Shown here: one piece after another, positions 22,649 to 37,100 of the stretch | How the letters are laid out: the number at the start of each line of letters is the position of its first letter | Position numbering within the stretch: position 1 is the stretch's first letter | Source of the DNA: Antitrichia curtipendula | Taxonomy: Eukaryota; Streptophyta; Bryopsida; Hypnales; Leucodontaceae | Direction of reading: 5' to 3' | DNA: 64,000 nucleotides | Assembly: GCA_951230915.1 (NCBI GenBank) | Contig: OX579635.1 | Span: 5,456,001-5,520,000 of the forward strand | Program-made: the position numbers and the translations under genes | The notes under the pieces: generated by a model | What the model was told of the DNA's origin: nothing | Databases searched by the model: none | What the model saw: only the letters and a program-made list of their open reading frames with translations

Positions 22649-25248
22649 TCACGACGAAATCTCCAAAGAATGGCAATCCGACTTTACAGAATCCGAGTTC
22701 TCTGAAGTCGTCCCCAAGGCGCGTGTGAGTGGAATGGTGTTGGCCCCCACGCCCAGCGCCTCCTCGTCCACCCACCTCTTGTAGTCCACGAACAGGTAAT
22801 CCATGAACAACGGAATCAGTCGGTCCAGCATTGCTTGCATGATCCTGCGTCCAAAAATGCACAACAGGCTGCCCATCAGCACTTCAGATTCAGCCATTTC
22901 GGTCAGTCCATCGAGAATTTCAGAGTATTTAAACACTAATTTAGATGCGCTTCTGATCAAATTCGGGTTAATTACATTTAGGCAATCAAAACTGCTTAAA
23001 TTAAATGACAATGAAGGGCGCTTTTTACATTGTATTTAGGGTACGACATCTGGAGAGTTCATGTAAGTATAAAAAACGGAATTATTAGTGTGTGAATACA
23101 TAGCTCTGTACATATCCTACTGCATAGAAACTTACGCGTTTCCGGGAACTTCCACTGCAGAAAGAGGTAACATCGTGAATGGAACAGTGTACACCTGCCA
23201 CCACGATCGTCTCCATTTGTTAGAGATTTGCATTAACATTGTCACCAGAGTGCTGCGTTGGTAATTCAAATGAGATAAATTCAGCTTCTCCGACAATAAG
23301 AAATCATAGGTTATGAAGATCAACCGCAATTAAGATATAATATCGTAAGAAGACCAAGGCGCAGTACGATCGACACATACCTCCAATTGGACAAAGAGCT
23401 CGGTTTCCAAGTGCAGCAATTGATCTCCTTCCGGCGTGTCATGCCATGACAGGTGATTCTTCAAGCTGGCTACACACAAGAACAAATTCTATCAGCTTGC
23501 AGATTGGAACTCCACAAGTATATCAGAAAGAGACTCTAACCTATGGGATAAATCTCAATGACTTGGAACCTCAACGACATTCACATTCGAATTCGCTTGG
23601 GATTTTTCTTTCTCGACCACGCATGATTGAGTGTAATGTACCTGAAAAACGATCATTCTGGTCTTCCACAGCTTGAGACCCTGAAAACTGAACAAAACAC
23701 GGAAGAAAGTTAACCACGAACTCCGTACCAAGCCTGCACTAGACGAAGTAAAGTCTCCATTCACCATACAGAAATGGAGAGGTTCCATTACTTTGAGCCT
23801 TTTCCTACAACAACCTGGAAACTTGCGCCATCTGAAACTTTGCATTCTTTTTTGTATTGAGTTAAAAATCAACAGCAATAAACTAAATGTCAATAGATTA
23901 AGTACCTTCACACTTCGCACAAATCAAAGTTCACTTGTATGGTGAATGAAACCTCTTCCTCACTGTATGGTCAATGGAGACTTTACATTAGATTTTTAGA
24001 CCGAACGTGAAGGTAATGGAGGGGGACGTTAGAATTTAATCGCACGACTCACCTTGCACTGCCGCATCTCCACTCGGCAATCCACATCACTGGCCGCCAC
24101 TAAGAGGTCGAGGACAGGGGCCACCTCAAAGTTGAGCAGGGTCACTTTGGGTAAGTAGCACCGGTACACGTCGTCTCCCACGTACTCATACCGCTGCAAG
24201 GCTTTGGTATTCAGCATGGACTGCGTGCCGGCAGGCTGCTGAAGGAAAGAGCTCAAGTGATGAGGCATTCCCGAAGAGTCCGTTAAGGTTACAAGGGGGA
24301 CGGTTTCTTGCTTCCTGACGATTAAGTTGGCCTTCCTGGTGGCCGCCGTCACCACCGTTGCAGGGTGCTGCCAACATTCTGGCTTCCAAGTCGAATTCGT
24401 CCTGCACAAATATTTGTGGATTTCCCAAATTCAGCTGCTGGCTTGACAACTATCGGCAAAACACAAACACAAATGTTTAATGAACTAGAAATTAAAGTAG
24501 TTGTACCCACGAAATAGGGTTTGTTGTTGTTACCTTTTCTTGTGTCTGGCAGGGTTCACTCCTGAGGAAAGGACAGCTACTGATGACCAATTCCGGCACA
24601 ATGTGTCGCTTGTGGCTCGAGGAGAGGCCTGCAAGTAGCGTGCATGGATATAAATCAGTCATGAACATTACAGGAATTTCAGAAATCTGCTGTTGAATAT
24701 CTCCAGCTAAATGGCAGAGTCACACATGGAATGTAACGCCATGCCCGTACGCACATGACCTAACTTACAATTGATGTGTCAGATTTAATTGCGGATTGCT
24801 ATTTTGATGACTTGCAAACTATTTGATTGTACACGGGAAAAAAGACGACGGGCAATTCAGCATGATCGTAGAGTTTCGGAGATCCTTGCTATCTCTCTAC
24901 ACCAATAGCACGAAACCCTAATCAAATCCAGTAAGACACCCAGTCCAACATTCTAAAATCCTAGTTCTGCAACCAATCATCCTACAATTGCTTCAACAAA
25001 ACATTCGCTAAACATTCAACTCCTCGGTGCTAGACATTCAAGGACACCATAGCTCAGCAATTGCGTAGCGCAAACAAAGTCAAAGTCGAAATCTCTCACA
25101 AACTAAGAAAAATTCAATAAAGTGTTTTTTCATCACATACATGAATTCGACAAGACATGGTCGACGTCGCGGAGGTGGAGGCAACAGACGCAGACGCAGC
25201 ATAATCACTCACAGCAGGCACGCGCATCACCGCCACCGCCATCGCCAT
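22649..25248 (-). CDS. DUF1997-family chloroplast-type protein, complete
   Basis: Seven exons join in frame with GT-AG borders: 25248-25141, 24628-24534, 24401-24053, 23687-23642, 23469-23381, 23194-23136, 22844-22649 (942 nt, 313 residues). The first 70 residues are Ala/Ser/Thr-rich with Arg and almost no acids (MAMAVAVMRVPAVSD, ASVASTSATSTM), like a plastid transit peptide. The mature part has YLPKVTLLNFEVAPVLDL, VEMRQCK, GSQAVEDQNDRFSASLKNHL, ETELFVQLEVYTVPFTMLP, VPGNAIMQAMLDRLIP and DYKRWV. These match the DUF1997 pattern of land plants and cyanobacteria as I recall it. The biochemical role of that family is not known to me. A truncated paralog lies at 42062-42962. The small exon 4 (46 nt) was placed using frame and family conservation. 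Confidence 0.85.
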
Positions 25249-26060
25249 CTCCGCTACGCTTCAAAATGGGTTGCCCTCGAACAACCCAAAATTCCAGCTT
25301 CACGCCAGCCCAAAATTTCAGTTTTACTCCGACCCAAGTTGCAGAATGCAGCAACAAGTGGAGCCCCTGCGCTGCAACCCTCACACCAATCCCTCCAGTT
25401 TCACGCATTCATTGAAATCTCCAACTATGGAAGTAAATCTTGCAGTTCCTCTGGACTGGAGATGAAGAAAGGGTAATTTGAAAGTCTCCCTGCGAGCTCA
25501 ATTGGGTGATGATCCAGCAAAATGCGGTGAGAAATCTGTCCGCGGGATTGCGGGATTGCGGGATTGAGACACAACCATGACCCACAGTTGTGTGCGTGGG
25601 AAGGAAGAGCATTTGAGGAGGAGTTGAAGAGCCTGGTGGCATGGATGAGGTCCTGAGGACGGAAGGGTGCCAAACTATGAGATTGCACTTTCCTTAACTT
25701 AAGTGAGGCTGCAGTGAGGATGACAGTTTTTGTTTCTTTACACTGTTTATATGCTTTGGTTTTACAGACCTTTTTTGAGATTCTAGGAATTTTCTCTAAA
25801 TTGAACAAAAAGACAACAACATTTTGATAAGTTGTATCAATTTTTTTTGAGTTGTAACCATTCAATTTCAAACTAGACATGTTAAAGATCACATGGAAAA
25901 AAGAAAACACAATAATATCACTTATGGATTGACAGATTATAATGTTTGATCATGAATGTGTTAAAATTGCGTAAGTGATTCGAAGTCTTTCAATCCTCTT
26001 TCCACATGTCAAATCTAAAAAGTTGATCACCAAAAAAATATGAGGATAAAGGGTCAGGAA
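24357..26060 (+). repeat. Segmental duplication, copy 1 (DUF1997 5' half and upstream DNA)
   Basis: Collinear, direct-orientation match with 42062-43775. It covers part of exon 3, intron 2, exon 2, intron 1, exon 1 and about 800 bp upstream of the start codon. The FGAM synthase gene lies between the two copies. Confidence 0.85.
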
Positions 26061-29000
26061 TTAATATCAACCATGGTCAAATCTATATCCTTTGTTACAT
26101 AGAGTATGCTAGAGATGACATATACTTTAGTACTTGTAAATGTATATATAAAAATATGAAGTTGATTCCAATAGGAGCATTAACTGTGAAGATTCATGAA
26201 TCTATTCTTTTTTTTTATCACATACTTTATTTGCCTTCATTTGTCTAGGTCTTTTTTGTGAGTTCTTCGCTCTAAATTATTTAAAGCTTACAAGTTTGGG
26301 ATTATACATGGGTGAAAGAATGAAATACTTATATCAATAGTTGCATTTTAATTAAAAGTGGAAAATTATAGACCTTTAAGAAAAATAAAAAAATGAAATA
26401 AAAAAATAAAAAATAATACTTTTAAAATTTTAGGCCTAAAAAAACTTATTAAAGTTGATATTCTGCTAAAAAAATGATGGAAGAGTATTTTTTTAATGTC
26501 TAAAAATACTAGACTAAAGAAAGAACCATAATTACACCTATGTAAAAGATATTAAATTATATTATTCTGAAATTGCACTAAAAAATTACACATACTAAAA
26601 AAGTTTTGTCCGAGTTCCATTGCATTCTATATTTTTGCTTCTATATAGGGTGATTGAAATCCAAAACTAAAATTTTCAATCTAACATGGACTAAAGACTA
26701 ATTAAACATTATGAAAAGAAATTAAACAAATGACATGTTATACACCCATAATGATGAGTCTTAGAAAACCAAGTAAAAAAAAAATGCTCTCAATTCATAG
26801 AAGGACATAGCATCCTTGTAAAACACACTTTGGACAAATGTATGTAATTTTAAAGGGAGATCCTTGTCTTATTTCTACTCTTTTTGAAATCTTTGAACAG
26901 TTTCTAACTAATTGATACTTAGTTACTTTTTGTAGTTTAAACCACAGAGTCAATATAATCTTTTTTGATCTTGTTTGCTTGTATTACCATGATGGTTCAA
27001 AGTAGAAATACTCTCTTTAAGGCATCAATGCCATGATAGATTTTGAAAGAACTATTTATTCTTCTACGACAATTAAAAGTCGTTTGAAAAAATTTGGTCT
27101 TGTTTTTGAAACTTGAAGGACAAGTTAGGTTATGAGGCTTCAAGTAAAAGTCCCTCAAAAACTTTTCAATATTTTATTTGAAAAGATTTAGGGACTTCAC
27201 AGAAGAAAAGTATATTGCATTTTTTTTTAATTTACTTTAAATTTGCAATTCTATGATGCAATTGTACTTTCTTTTGAATAAAAAAATGTCATAACAAATG
27301 ACAATACAAAAACTATAGAAATACTAGGAAAAAAGTAAAGAATATTCTCTATAACATACCTTTTGACACAAATTTTCTTTAGAACTTTATAGCTTGAAGT
27401 GGAATTTTCAAATTTTATTTCAATATCCATTAATTTATAATCCTATGATCCTAAAATTAGTGAAGCTTTGCGGACAAGTTAAATTTGGAGCTTCAAGCTC
27501 TTAAGTCTTTTGGAAAAATTTCAATACCCCTTTGAAAGTGGTTTGGTGAATTAGAAGATTGAATAGGCTATCATAAATTTTTAAAAATTATTACTTTTTA
27601 CTTTTCAACTACAATCTTATAATTAAAACGTACTTTCAAAGACTTTTAGTAGTCACCGAAAAGAGACATTATGAATTGATTATCACTAGTAAATTCTGAT
27701 ATATAATTATAGAGAATTTCAAATGCATTGATTATCACTATTAAATTATTGATGGTATGAATGCATTTTCAACAACTTTCAAGCATGCATAGGTCTAATC
27801 AATGTTATGCACTATAAAATATTTATAATAAACCAATTGGAGAGAGAACAAGTGAAATAGGGAAAGATTCGGGGAAAAAATTAGCTAAGTGAGCTTCACT
27901 TGAGCCTCCATTGAACATTTGAACCTCACAACCTAGAGCAAAAGAGAGCTCTCGAGAAAGCTCTAGCAAATAATTGGTTCCATTTGAAGGCAAAAGTTTT
28001 CCAAGAAAACTACAAAAGTTCAAAATTCCATTATTTGTGTATTGGCTTTAGAATTTTATTGTTTTCATCTTGGCTTCATTCCATCATTTTCTTAGTTGTG
28101 ACTTAAAACGGATCCCATGGTTACAAAGTAGATCCTACATTTGTAAATCAAGAAACCCAAAAGGTCACTCCCAAAATTGGCTAAGCCAACCTAAAGATCA
28201 TTGATGGAATTTTATAGCAATTTGAACTTCAAGTCTTTGACCACATAGTACTAATTTTCTAATTTTAGATAGACATTGTAAATAAAATTTGCACCATGAA
28301 GTTCTACACCATGTTATAAACCTATGGAAAAAATTTCAGATTTTTTTAGCATCAATTGCATTTGATATGAATTGTTTTATTTTTATTCAAAAATTCATAG
28401 TAATTTCAAATTTTCATAGTCAATGAATTTTTTTACAACTAATAGAAGATATGTAATCACGTCTCAAACAAATAAATACAAAAGAATTACATTTATAGGT
28501 ACTTCAACAAATGAAGTTTGAAAATAGGCTTGTTAGTAATAGGCTTGTTATTGAGAATTATAAATATGTAAAGTATATTTCAATTGCGTGAAAGTCTTGG
28601 CAACTACAAACTCATTATGGTGGACTTTGGAGGTGTATATTGACCAATAGCTAATGTTGGAACCTATTCTTATCAATACAAGAAACTAATTCCATTAGTT
28701 GCTTCAAAACCCTCTATAACTCTCTTAATTATATTTTTGTAATTCTAAATTTTTTTGGTCTTTGATTTGTGTATTAATTGAACTTCAAAGGCTCTCACTA
28801 ATTCCCTCAAAATCTTTGAACTCCTTCAATTAAAAAGACACTATATGTTAGAATTATAGTCTTGTAAATTTGAAATTCTATTATTTTTATCTGGACTTTA
28901 TTCCACCATTTTTGAATTGACTTCAGTCTCTCCTAGCTTCATTAATTTCACCAATTTGATTGTGGCTTCATTCCATTATTTTGGTCATGGCTTCAAAATC

Positions 29001-29988
29001 ACTCCAAAGTTGCAAATTGGACCCTATATATTTCAATACAAAAATCTCAAAGGCCCCTTTAAAAATCAACTAAAGTGCTCAATTAATTTTGACCTAAAGG
29101 TCGTCATTGGAATTGTGACTCTAAAATTTGTATTGATTAAACTTTCACTCAAGAAAAGTAGCAAAAAAAAAAAAAATTTTAATAAATAATGTAATAACCA
29201 ACTAGCATTTAGGTGAACTTGAAATATACTAATTATGTGCAATCAACTTGGTCTTTTAGCATTGGAAACAACTAAGTACTTTTCTATGATTGAATTGTCT
29301 TAAAAATTCATTGAAGTTATACAACAAGAAATACAAAGGTTGAAAAATGAAATCAACTAGGACCCTCTTACATTTAAGATTTAAGAAATGGATATCATTA
29401 ATAATTCAAGAGAATGATTCTGAATCTACTTGACTAATTGCACCCTTAGAAATTAAAATCTTCAATCAAATCAAGCATTAAAATTATAGAACAAGCGAAA
29501 TGAAGGTTGAAGAATAAAAACATGTGCAAAACTCTAACATGATTCCCAAAAGATACAAGTATTTTACAACATATGTATTAAACATTTAAAAAAAAATTCC
29601 ATACATTTTCTATAGTAATAAAGGGAAAGATCTTAATACCAAAAGCTTAAAAATATATTATTATTATTATTATTATTATTTTCTAATTTTTTTAATTCTT
29701 TGTATTAGAAATGGAAAGTTGAAGTGCTATTTTGTAAAATATAGTCACAGAATTCACTACATAAAACAAATACTTTAATCCACATATGGCATTATAATTA
29801 ATTCTCCCATATAATGAATTCTTCTATTGAGTTATTATGGTACACCCCTTCAAATTGTCTTAGGCTTGGTTGAAAAGGGAACAAATTAGTTTATTTGAGC
29901 TAAAGTGGAAACACCCAAAACCATCCTCATATCCATTCATGCATAAAGGATTTCCATTAAAGTGTTCCTAAACTTCCATTAAAGTGTC
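25249..29988. other. DUF1997 promoter, then long AT-rich intergenic DNA
   Basis: The first 800 bp are shared with the downstream duplicate and presumably hold the DUF1997 promoter. The remainder is AT-rich, with poly-A/T runs and an ATT microsatellite near 29661-29690. No gene is recognised; open frames are short and low complexity. Confidence 0.55.
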
Positions 29989-29989
29989 A

Positions 29990-30914
29990 TTAACCCCTAA
30001 ATGACCATTGTCCCTTTGGGGGACAAATGAGATTTTGGGCAAATACTTACGGGCTAAATTTTTGTCTTAATTTTTTTTAATTTTTTGAAGATAGAAAAAT
30101 TTATTAGCTTCATGGGAATATAATTTTTTTTTCAATGAGTGCCTGGGAACAAAAGTTATGCCCAAATAAGCTCAAAACATGGGAAAGCGGGCAGCAAAAA
30201 AAAATTGCAAAAATTTGAATTTTTTTTAATAATTTTTTTTCTCATAGGTATATTTTTTGTTTATCTAGTAAGATTTGATTAATTTCATTTGGATTTGTTA
30301 TGAGAAAGTTATAGACAATCTTGTTTTTCAGGCAATTAGAGCATCTTCTTGAAAAAAATAACTTGCAAGATTTATTTCTGAATGCAATTTTTGCAATTTT
30401 TCAAAAACAAAAGTTCCACATGGTTTAGTTTGCTTGCTAGAACAATCTCACCATTGGGATTAGTGCATTTTAATTCTATTTAAAAGATATTAACATTTTA
30501 GATTTTCCTTCTATCTTGTACCTACTCTACTTAACAATTTTTTGAAGAATGAAAATTAAGTTTTTTTTAACTTCTTTTTTTTCCTAGACTTTCAACTCAA
30601 TTCTCCACTATAAAAATTTAAAGCTCAAAACTCTGTAGAGCAAAAAATTTAAGTCAAAAAATCAAGCCTTGCAATGTGCTCAAAAACCTGTTTTTTCACT
30701 TTAAATACAGATATCTTGCAATCTGTGCAATCAAGGTCAAAAATTCTGAGATTTTTTCCACACATTTTCATACTAGGTGAAAGATCCTACAGTAAGATGT
30801 GCAAAAAAAACAATTTTCAAATTTTTTTACTCTTTGCAATAGAAGTGGCATTTTTGAGTATTTTCTGGGAGAAAAAAGGCCTTGTATTTTTGAGTATTTC
30901 CTTTAGGGGTTAAA
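29990..30914 (+). mobile_element. TIR-bounded noncoding repeat family, copy C
   Basis: It begins ATTAACCCCTAAATGACCA and ends TCCTTTAGGGGTTAAA, which are inverted repeats of each other. It is about 925 bp. Internal tracts (ATATCTTGCAATCTGTGC, AGATCCTACAGTA, GGCATTTTTGAG) match copies A and B. No transposase is encoded, so it is a non-autonomous DNA element or an old domesticated repeat. Confidence 0.65.
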
Positions 30915-31178
30915 TTGTCCTTGTACTATCTGTTGACTGTTGATTTTTTGAGATTTCAGTTTTAAATCCAGCTACATGACAGTTTCAGAGGCCTAGGGAA
31001 CTTCCACTATGATAATTCATAGAAATTATTTATCTGAAAATTCTATATTTAAAAAAAAAAAAATTCATGATTTACAATTGCTAATACTACAAAAATATTT
31101 TTTTTCTAGAAAAAGGTGCCTCCATCCAACTATGCTGAATTGCTTTTATATTGACGGTTGGAGGTGTTTCCACCGTAC

Positions 31179-34100
31179 TCACTCCTGTAAGTTGCACCAT
31201 TCACGAGCGTTTTGGAACAGCTTCAACCAAGGACTCGGTCCAGCGGCATCCATGTGCTCCCAGTTTCGTGGATACCAAGGCAATTGCCACATTTGGAAGC
31301 ACCGCTCCGGGTGTGGCATCATGGCGAGGTGACGCCCATCTTGCGAACAGAGCGCAGCGATGCCTTGAAGGGAGCCATTGGGGTTGAACGGATACTCTTC
31401 AGTAGACTCTCCGTCGACATCGCAATACGTCATAGGTGCAAGGTTGGATCTCTTCACTTGCTCCAAGATGGCGGCGCTTGGGAATAGAGCCTTCCCCTCG
31501 CCGAGGGCTACCCAAATCCCCATCGTTGTACCCGCCATGTCCTTCAACATGATGGCAGGGGATTCTTCAATCTTCACAGAGAGGAATCTGCACTCAAACT
31601 GGTCAGACTCGTTGCGTACAAAGCGAGGTTGTGCGGGATCACCTCCAAAGCCAACAAGAGATTCTCCGGCTCCAACCCCAGGAACCCACCCCAGGAGTGC
31701 CATCAACTGACATCCGTTGCATACTCCGAAAGTGAAGGTGTTGGGTCGATTGTAGAAGTCTTGGAACTGTTGCAACATCAAGAGACTGGTACTTTAGATT
31801 CGTCAACATCTCAGCATTCGTGAAAACTACAAGACATAATACAGAGATGGATGGCCATGACACGATGAAACTAGCAATCAAGCAACTAGTTGATTAACGG
31901 CATGATTGTGTTGCACAATAGATTCATCAGTTGCTTGCATTCATTGAGAAAAGTCAGAAAGCAAGTGACACGAACTCAAGCAGTAAAAGAGCATTGAACC
32001 TACTTGTTCATGAAGAGACTCGTTGAAGCGGATTGTACCAGCCCAGCCTTTAGCGGAGCCCAACACATCAGCGTAACTGAACCCACCCACGAAGACCAAC
32101 CCCCGGTAGTCTTTCAGAGAAGCCCGCCCTTGCAACAGATCCGACATTGTAACATCCCAGGGCTCAAAGCCTGCTGCCATCGCCATGGCTGACATTTCTC
32201 GGTCTCCGTTGCTGCCTTCCTCTCGGATGACGGCCACCTTGGGCTTCGAAGGGCTGTTCATGACCTCATCTGAGGTTCTTGATGGTGCAAAGGAGAGCTT
32301 CCAAACTGGGGCTCGTCTGTGTTTGAGCCCTTCTTGTTCAGCTTCCACACATGCTGGCGATCGTTGCAACTTCTCGAACGAGAAGCTGGTATGTTCCCAA
32401 ACGTCACGCAGTGCAGCTGTGGTGATGGACACAACCTCCTCTCCGTCCACAGAAATGCTCACATGGGGTTTGGATGTCACACGACCAAGTACGTTGCAAG
32501 TCACTCCTGCTGCTTGCAACTCCGCAATCACGACTTCCTGCTTGGATTGTTCAACCTGCAAACAAATCAAAACGTTAATACAAGAATTTATAATGACGAA
32601 AAGTATGGTTCCTAAATTTTCCAATTGATTAGCCCTTAAAAGATGGAGCCTAGGATCATGTGGTCAAACTTCAAAATCCTTCAATCTGTATGGTCCGTTT
32701 TGCAATTAAATTTGAATGATCTATTTTTTTTTTTTTTAGAGATGAATCACATGTCTTCTATTGAGTCATACAAATTTTGGATTCTTTTGTGGAAATCTGA
32801 AATTACTGTGAGTTTTTTGAAAAAAAAGCGAAAAATTCATATAAAATACAAAATATGCGAGGATTGTCGGCATTTCAGGGTTAAATGAGATGAGTCCCAA
32901 ACCTCAAGCACATGACCTAGCTCCTCACTAAACGAAGTGGAGAACTGAGCGTCCAACGAGCTCTGATCCTTTGAAGATGGCAAGTCCACAATGATTCCAC
33001 AATTGCCAGCAAACGCCATCTCAAGCAGGGTAACCACGATACCACCATCGCTGATGTCGTGACCGGCGGAGATTGTTCTCTTGTCAAGCAATCCCTGACC
33101 ATTTGTACAATCACAATTGAAATGATTGGTTTCCAAAACTTGAGGATAGTAAAAAATGAGAACGAAAAAAATCGAATATAAAGACTCCTGCCAGCCCCCA
33201 CTGAACCAAGTCAAGTATTAGAGCGCATAAGTCACTGACCTGAACTGCGTTGTAGACTTTTCCAAGGTACGGCACGTCGTCAACGTCTGGAGGGGTGTCA
33301 CCAATCTGCATTGCCATTTATTAGAAGCCAACTCAAGTTGAGGCCCATGCTCCGGAAGAATTACTACAACTAAAACCAATCACTGAAATGAAAACTTTCT
33401 AAAGTTATAATTATAAGATGTTACCTGACCATAAACTTGAGCTAGGCAGGATCCGCCCAGCCGCCGCCTTCCTTTGCCAATATCAATATGCAATAGAACA
33501 CCCTCATCCCGTAGCTGTATGTAGAGGACAATGGCCTTTAGAATGATTCAAATGAAACAATAGGGATGGATATAAAGAACCAAACCTGCAGTTTACCTAC
33601 CCAAATGGCGAGGAACCCACGTAGACACAATTCAAACCTTTACTAGTATTGATCATCACTATTTAGACACTGTCTACACTCTGAACAATGAATCACATCA
33701 CACATCACAGCAATCCCTATTGTCTTTGAAATGGCATGCCGAGGAACCATAAATTTTAAACCAAATCCAAATACTGCTTCAAGGCATTACAAAAGGAACA
33801 TCAATGGGTAGAAGCTACCTTCAAGTCTGGGGTGACGGTCTTGGTGATGTCAGGACAAGTAACATAAGCACTAATGACAAGGTTTCCCGGGCATTTGACA
33901 GTCTCGCCTCCTACCTCAGCAGCCATGGACAAGCTGTCTTTGCCACCATCAATGGCAACCTCCAGCTCAATCATGGCATCCTTTAGTGCAACAGCCGCAT
34001 CGTACATAGCAGCCCCCTCGCCTCCCAACTTTGTAGCATACATCCAATTCACACTGGCCTTGATGTCTTTCAAGGCAGTAGCCTACACAAATGCACCAAT

Positions 34101-37100
34101 ATGCAAATCAACACTAGGCTCGACTAACACTGCGTGCTTCAAGTATTTATCAGATCTTCTATTCAAGTAACCAATAGTACTATACAGTACCACTCCTGAT
34201 ACCTACGGATTTCAGACTGACAAGGAGTATAGAATCTGAGTAAAGCAAATTAATTTATCGAATGAAAAACTAGATGTAAGTAACACTATCAAAGATCTTC
34301 ATCCACCGAATTGAATGACAACATTAGAAGACGTTCACTATTCCCAGGTGTACCTTAGCCCAAACTATATTAGTAAGTGCTTCTCCTAGAGCAAGACGTG
34401 CCATAGCCTTTGGATTCAAAAGACCCTGCAGGAATCAAGGGCATCAAACAAGCAATAAGAAAATAAGTTTCAGTTCTCCTCATCAGTTGCAGAACTAAAG
34501 AAAGTAAAAAGAACAGGGAATTATGTGGTTGCAGTACTAGACCACAAGTGCTTAAAACTTAAATCCAGAGATGCCGACTAAGTCTCCAAATGCCAAGCAC
34601 AGTGAACTATTTACCTTGATGGGTTGTTCTCCAATTGAGAATGCCATACCAGTGATTCCTGTGTGAGTCTGTACAAAACGCAAGAACAGGTGATTAGCAT
34701 CCAGACCACATTCTCTCTTAAAAGGAAATATGAAGGCCAAGTTAGATGAAAGTACCTGTGCACGGACAGCAACATCAGAAAGGGGGAGCTGGAGAGGCCC
34801 TACTGTTTGCTGTTGTGCCACCAGTCCTGTCACACATCTGTCCACCTGCTCCAAACATGATGCAGTTGTTGTATCGGTAGGCTGATTTCAATAGGAAAGA
34901 CTTACACACTATAAGAAACCTCTGTTTTAGGTGACGGATTTTAGGTGACGTCAAATGTAGCAACCCATATTTTTAATGTCAACAATGACATCCAATGTAA
35001 CATCTTGATGTTACATTAGACAACGTTGTTTACATAAAAACATAGGCTGTTACATTCAATGTCACCATGAATTCTTAGTGACAAGCTCATCCAGGTTACA
35101 AGTTCGGAACCACAGTGGAGGAAGCAAAACTCAGGTAGCCAATCAAGATCACCTTTGAGGTAAGGAACCGCTTGGAGCAGACAGAAGGATGACGAAGCAC
35201 ACGCTTCAGGGCCTCCATCACAGTCTGGCCAGGTGGTATCTCAAGAGGTTTTGTAGGTTCAAGCATCCGATTGAGCTCATACCTCTTCCTGGGCATGTCT
35301 CCAAGGACCTAAAAAAATCACCCAGAACTAATTAATTCTGGCTCACTAGTCAAGATAAACAATAAAAGTTCATACAAGTGCCAACTACTACAAATGGATT
35401 TTGGCATTCACTGTCCAACTAAAAAACACCTGTTTAAGGTCAAGGTCAACAGCTGGCATTGGAGGAGGAAGTCTCCGAGCATCTGCCTCTTTCTTCAATG
35501 CACTATCTGACAGGACAATTCTTCCGTCGCCACTGCACGATACCAAAATCATTGCTCTTCAGTGTCCAATGTTCTTCTGAGGCTTGTGCCTCGCAAATCG
35601 CAAGCAAACAAGAAGCACAGACTCTCATATAAAACAAGACGTTACTAAACAATTCATATGGATACAAAGATTTTGCAAGCACAATAAGACTCACATACTA
35701 AGCCTTGGATGTTACAAAAATACATGAATGTTCTTTCAAAGAAATTCAGTTCCTCTTTCTCCTGGCCATAGTACAATTATTCTACAAATGTGACTAGTTG
35801 TGCAACTTAAGCTATATATTGTTCAGATTCAGTTTGCGTATATACCATGTAGTTTATGTTCAAGGTTCTTTAACACCAACAAGATTTGGAAATTGAAGCA
35901 GACCTGATTGTGCCGATCACAGCCATACAAACACGCTCTCGAGCACAGATAGAACGCATAAGTGCTTCGCTTTCAGGTCTGATGAGCAACGCATCCTGTG
36001 GAGGAAAAAGGTAGCTCAAGTTGGATGAAAATTGCACGTAGAAAGAGTCCGTTTGAAACTCACAATGGCTTAATTAACAGCAACATGATGCAAGTTCACT
36101 CATGGATTTCACAACACTCAGGTGAAACACAAAATCACCCAATCATACCTGTTCCTGATATTCAGCTCCCCATATCTCCAGCACAGACATGGTTTCATCT
36201 CCCACCACAATTGACCTCACATCAATTTCTGCACCCTGACATGATCATAGCCACATAAAACTGGAAGTAAGCAAGCTTGTAGAATTTAACCAAAAAGAGA
36301 CAACAGGGACAGCACTCACAAGCCTTCCATCACAGATAGTTACCAAAATCTAAATAAACATCAAATTGTAAGACTAGAGTTACCTGAGGATTGATGATCT
36401 CCTTCACCACGTTACAGTTGCCACCGGCACCCTGATCATGAATGCTCACAATTGGGTTGGCATCTCCCATTTCAACGCAAGTGCGGACTACCCTGTAAAG
36501 CTTCTGCGACATCTCTGCATCACCTCGCTGAACTGCATTGAAGTCGAGCTCTGTTGTGTTCTGTCCACTCACCTGAGAACCATCAAACACACAACAAAAT
36601 GGTAAACGAAACTGAGTTGTCCTAAAACCCTAAACCAATGCAAACACACACGTCAATTTGGACCGTTACACTCAACCAGTCTACATTGCTTCCACAAAGC
36701 ACAAAAGAAGTCCTAAACTCCAAGTTCGGTTGACCATCCTCGAAGTTTATTGATCATTGCACCTACAAATTTTCCCCAAAGGTCCAAAGAAATGGATTGA
36801 CGGTTGATTATAGGGTACTGACCATGCTAGAAGCAGCACCACCACCCATACCAATCCGATAAGCAGGCCCACCAATCTGCATGCCACCAAATCCTTTGTC
36901 CCCATTAGCGAGTGTCCTTTGAGCTAGCTAGTTAATCCTTGTAAAATGACTCAGAGTAGTCTTGCACTTTGGGTAATGCTGCAACCCACCTTAACAACAA
37001 GCATGCCAACCTTCGGATCTCCTTTCTCCAAGTGATGATGGTCAATCTGCATCCAGTATCGTGAGTCGATTAGAAAAAACCCCATAAGTCGATTTCAATC

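Noticed and set aside
24186..24449. Alternative DUF1997 exon 3 frame starting upstream of 24401
   Set aside because: That frame does not lead into the conserved YLPKVTLL region; the acceptor at 24401 in the other frame joins all seven exons in phase.
25122..25476. Plus-strand frames of about 100 residues near 25.1-25.5 kb
   Set aside because: Complement of DUF1997 exon 1 and its 5' flank; no independent support.
31212..32628. Plus-strand frames of 90-147 residues opposite PURL
   Set aside because: They are shadows of the conserved PURL exons on the minus strand.
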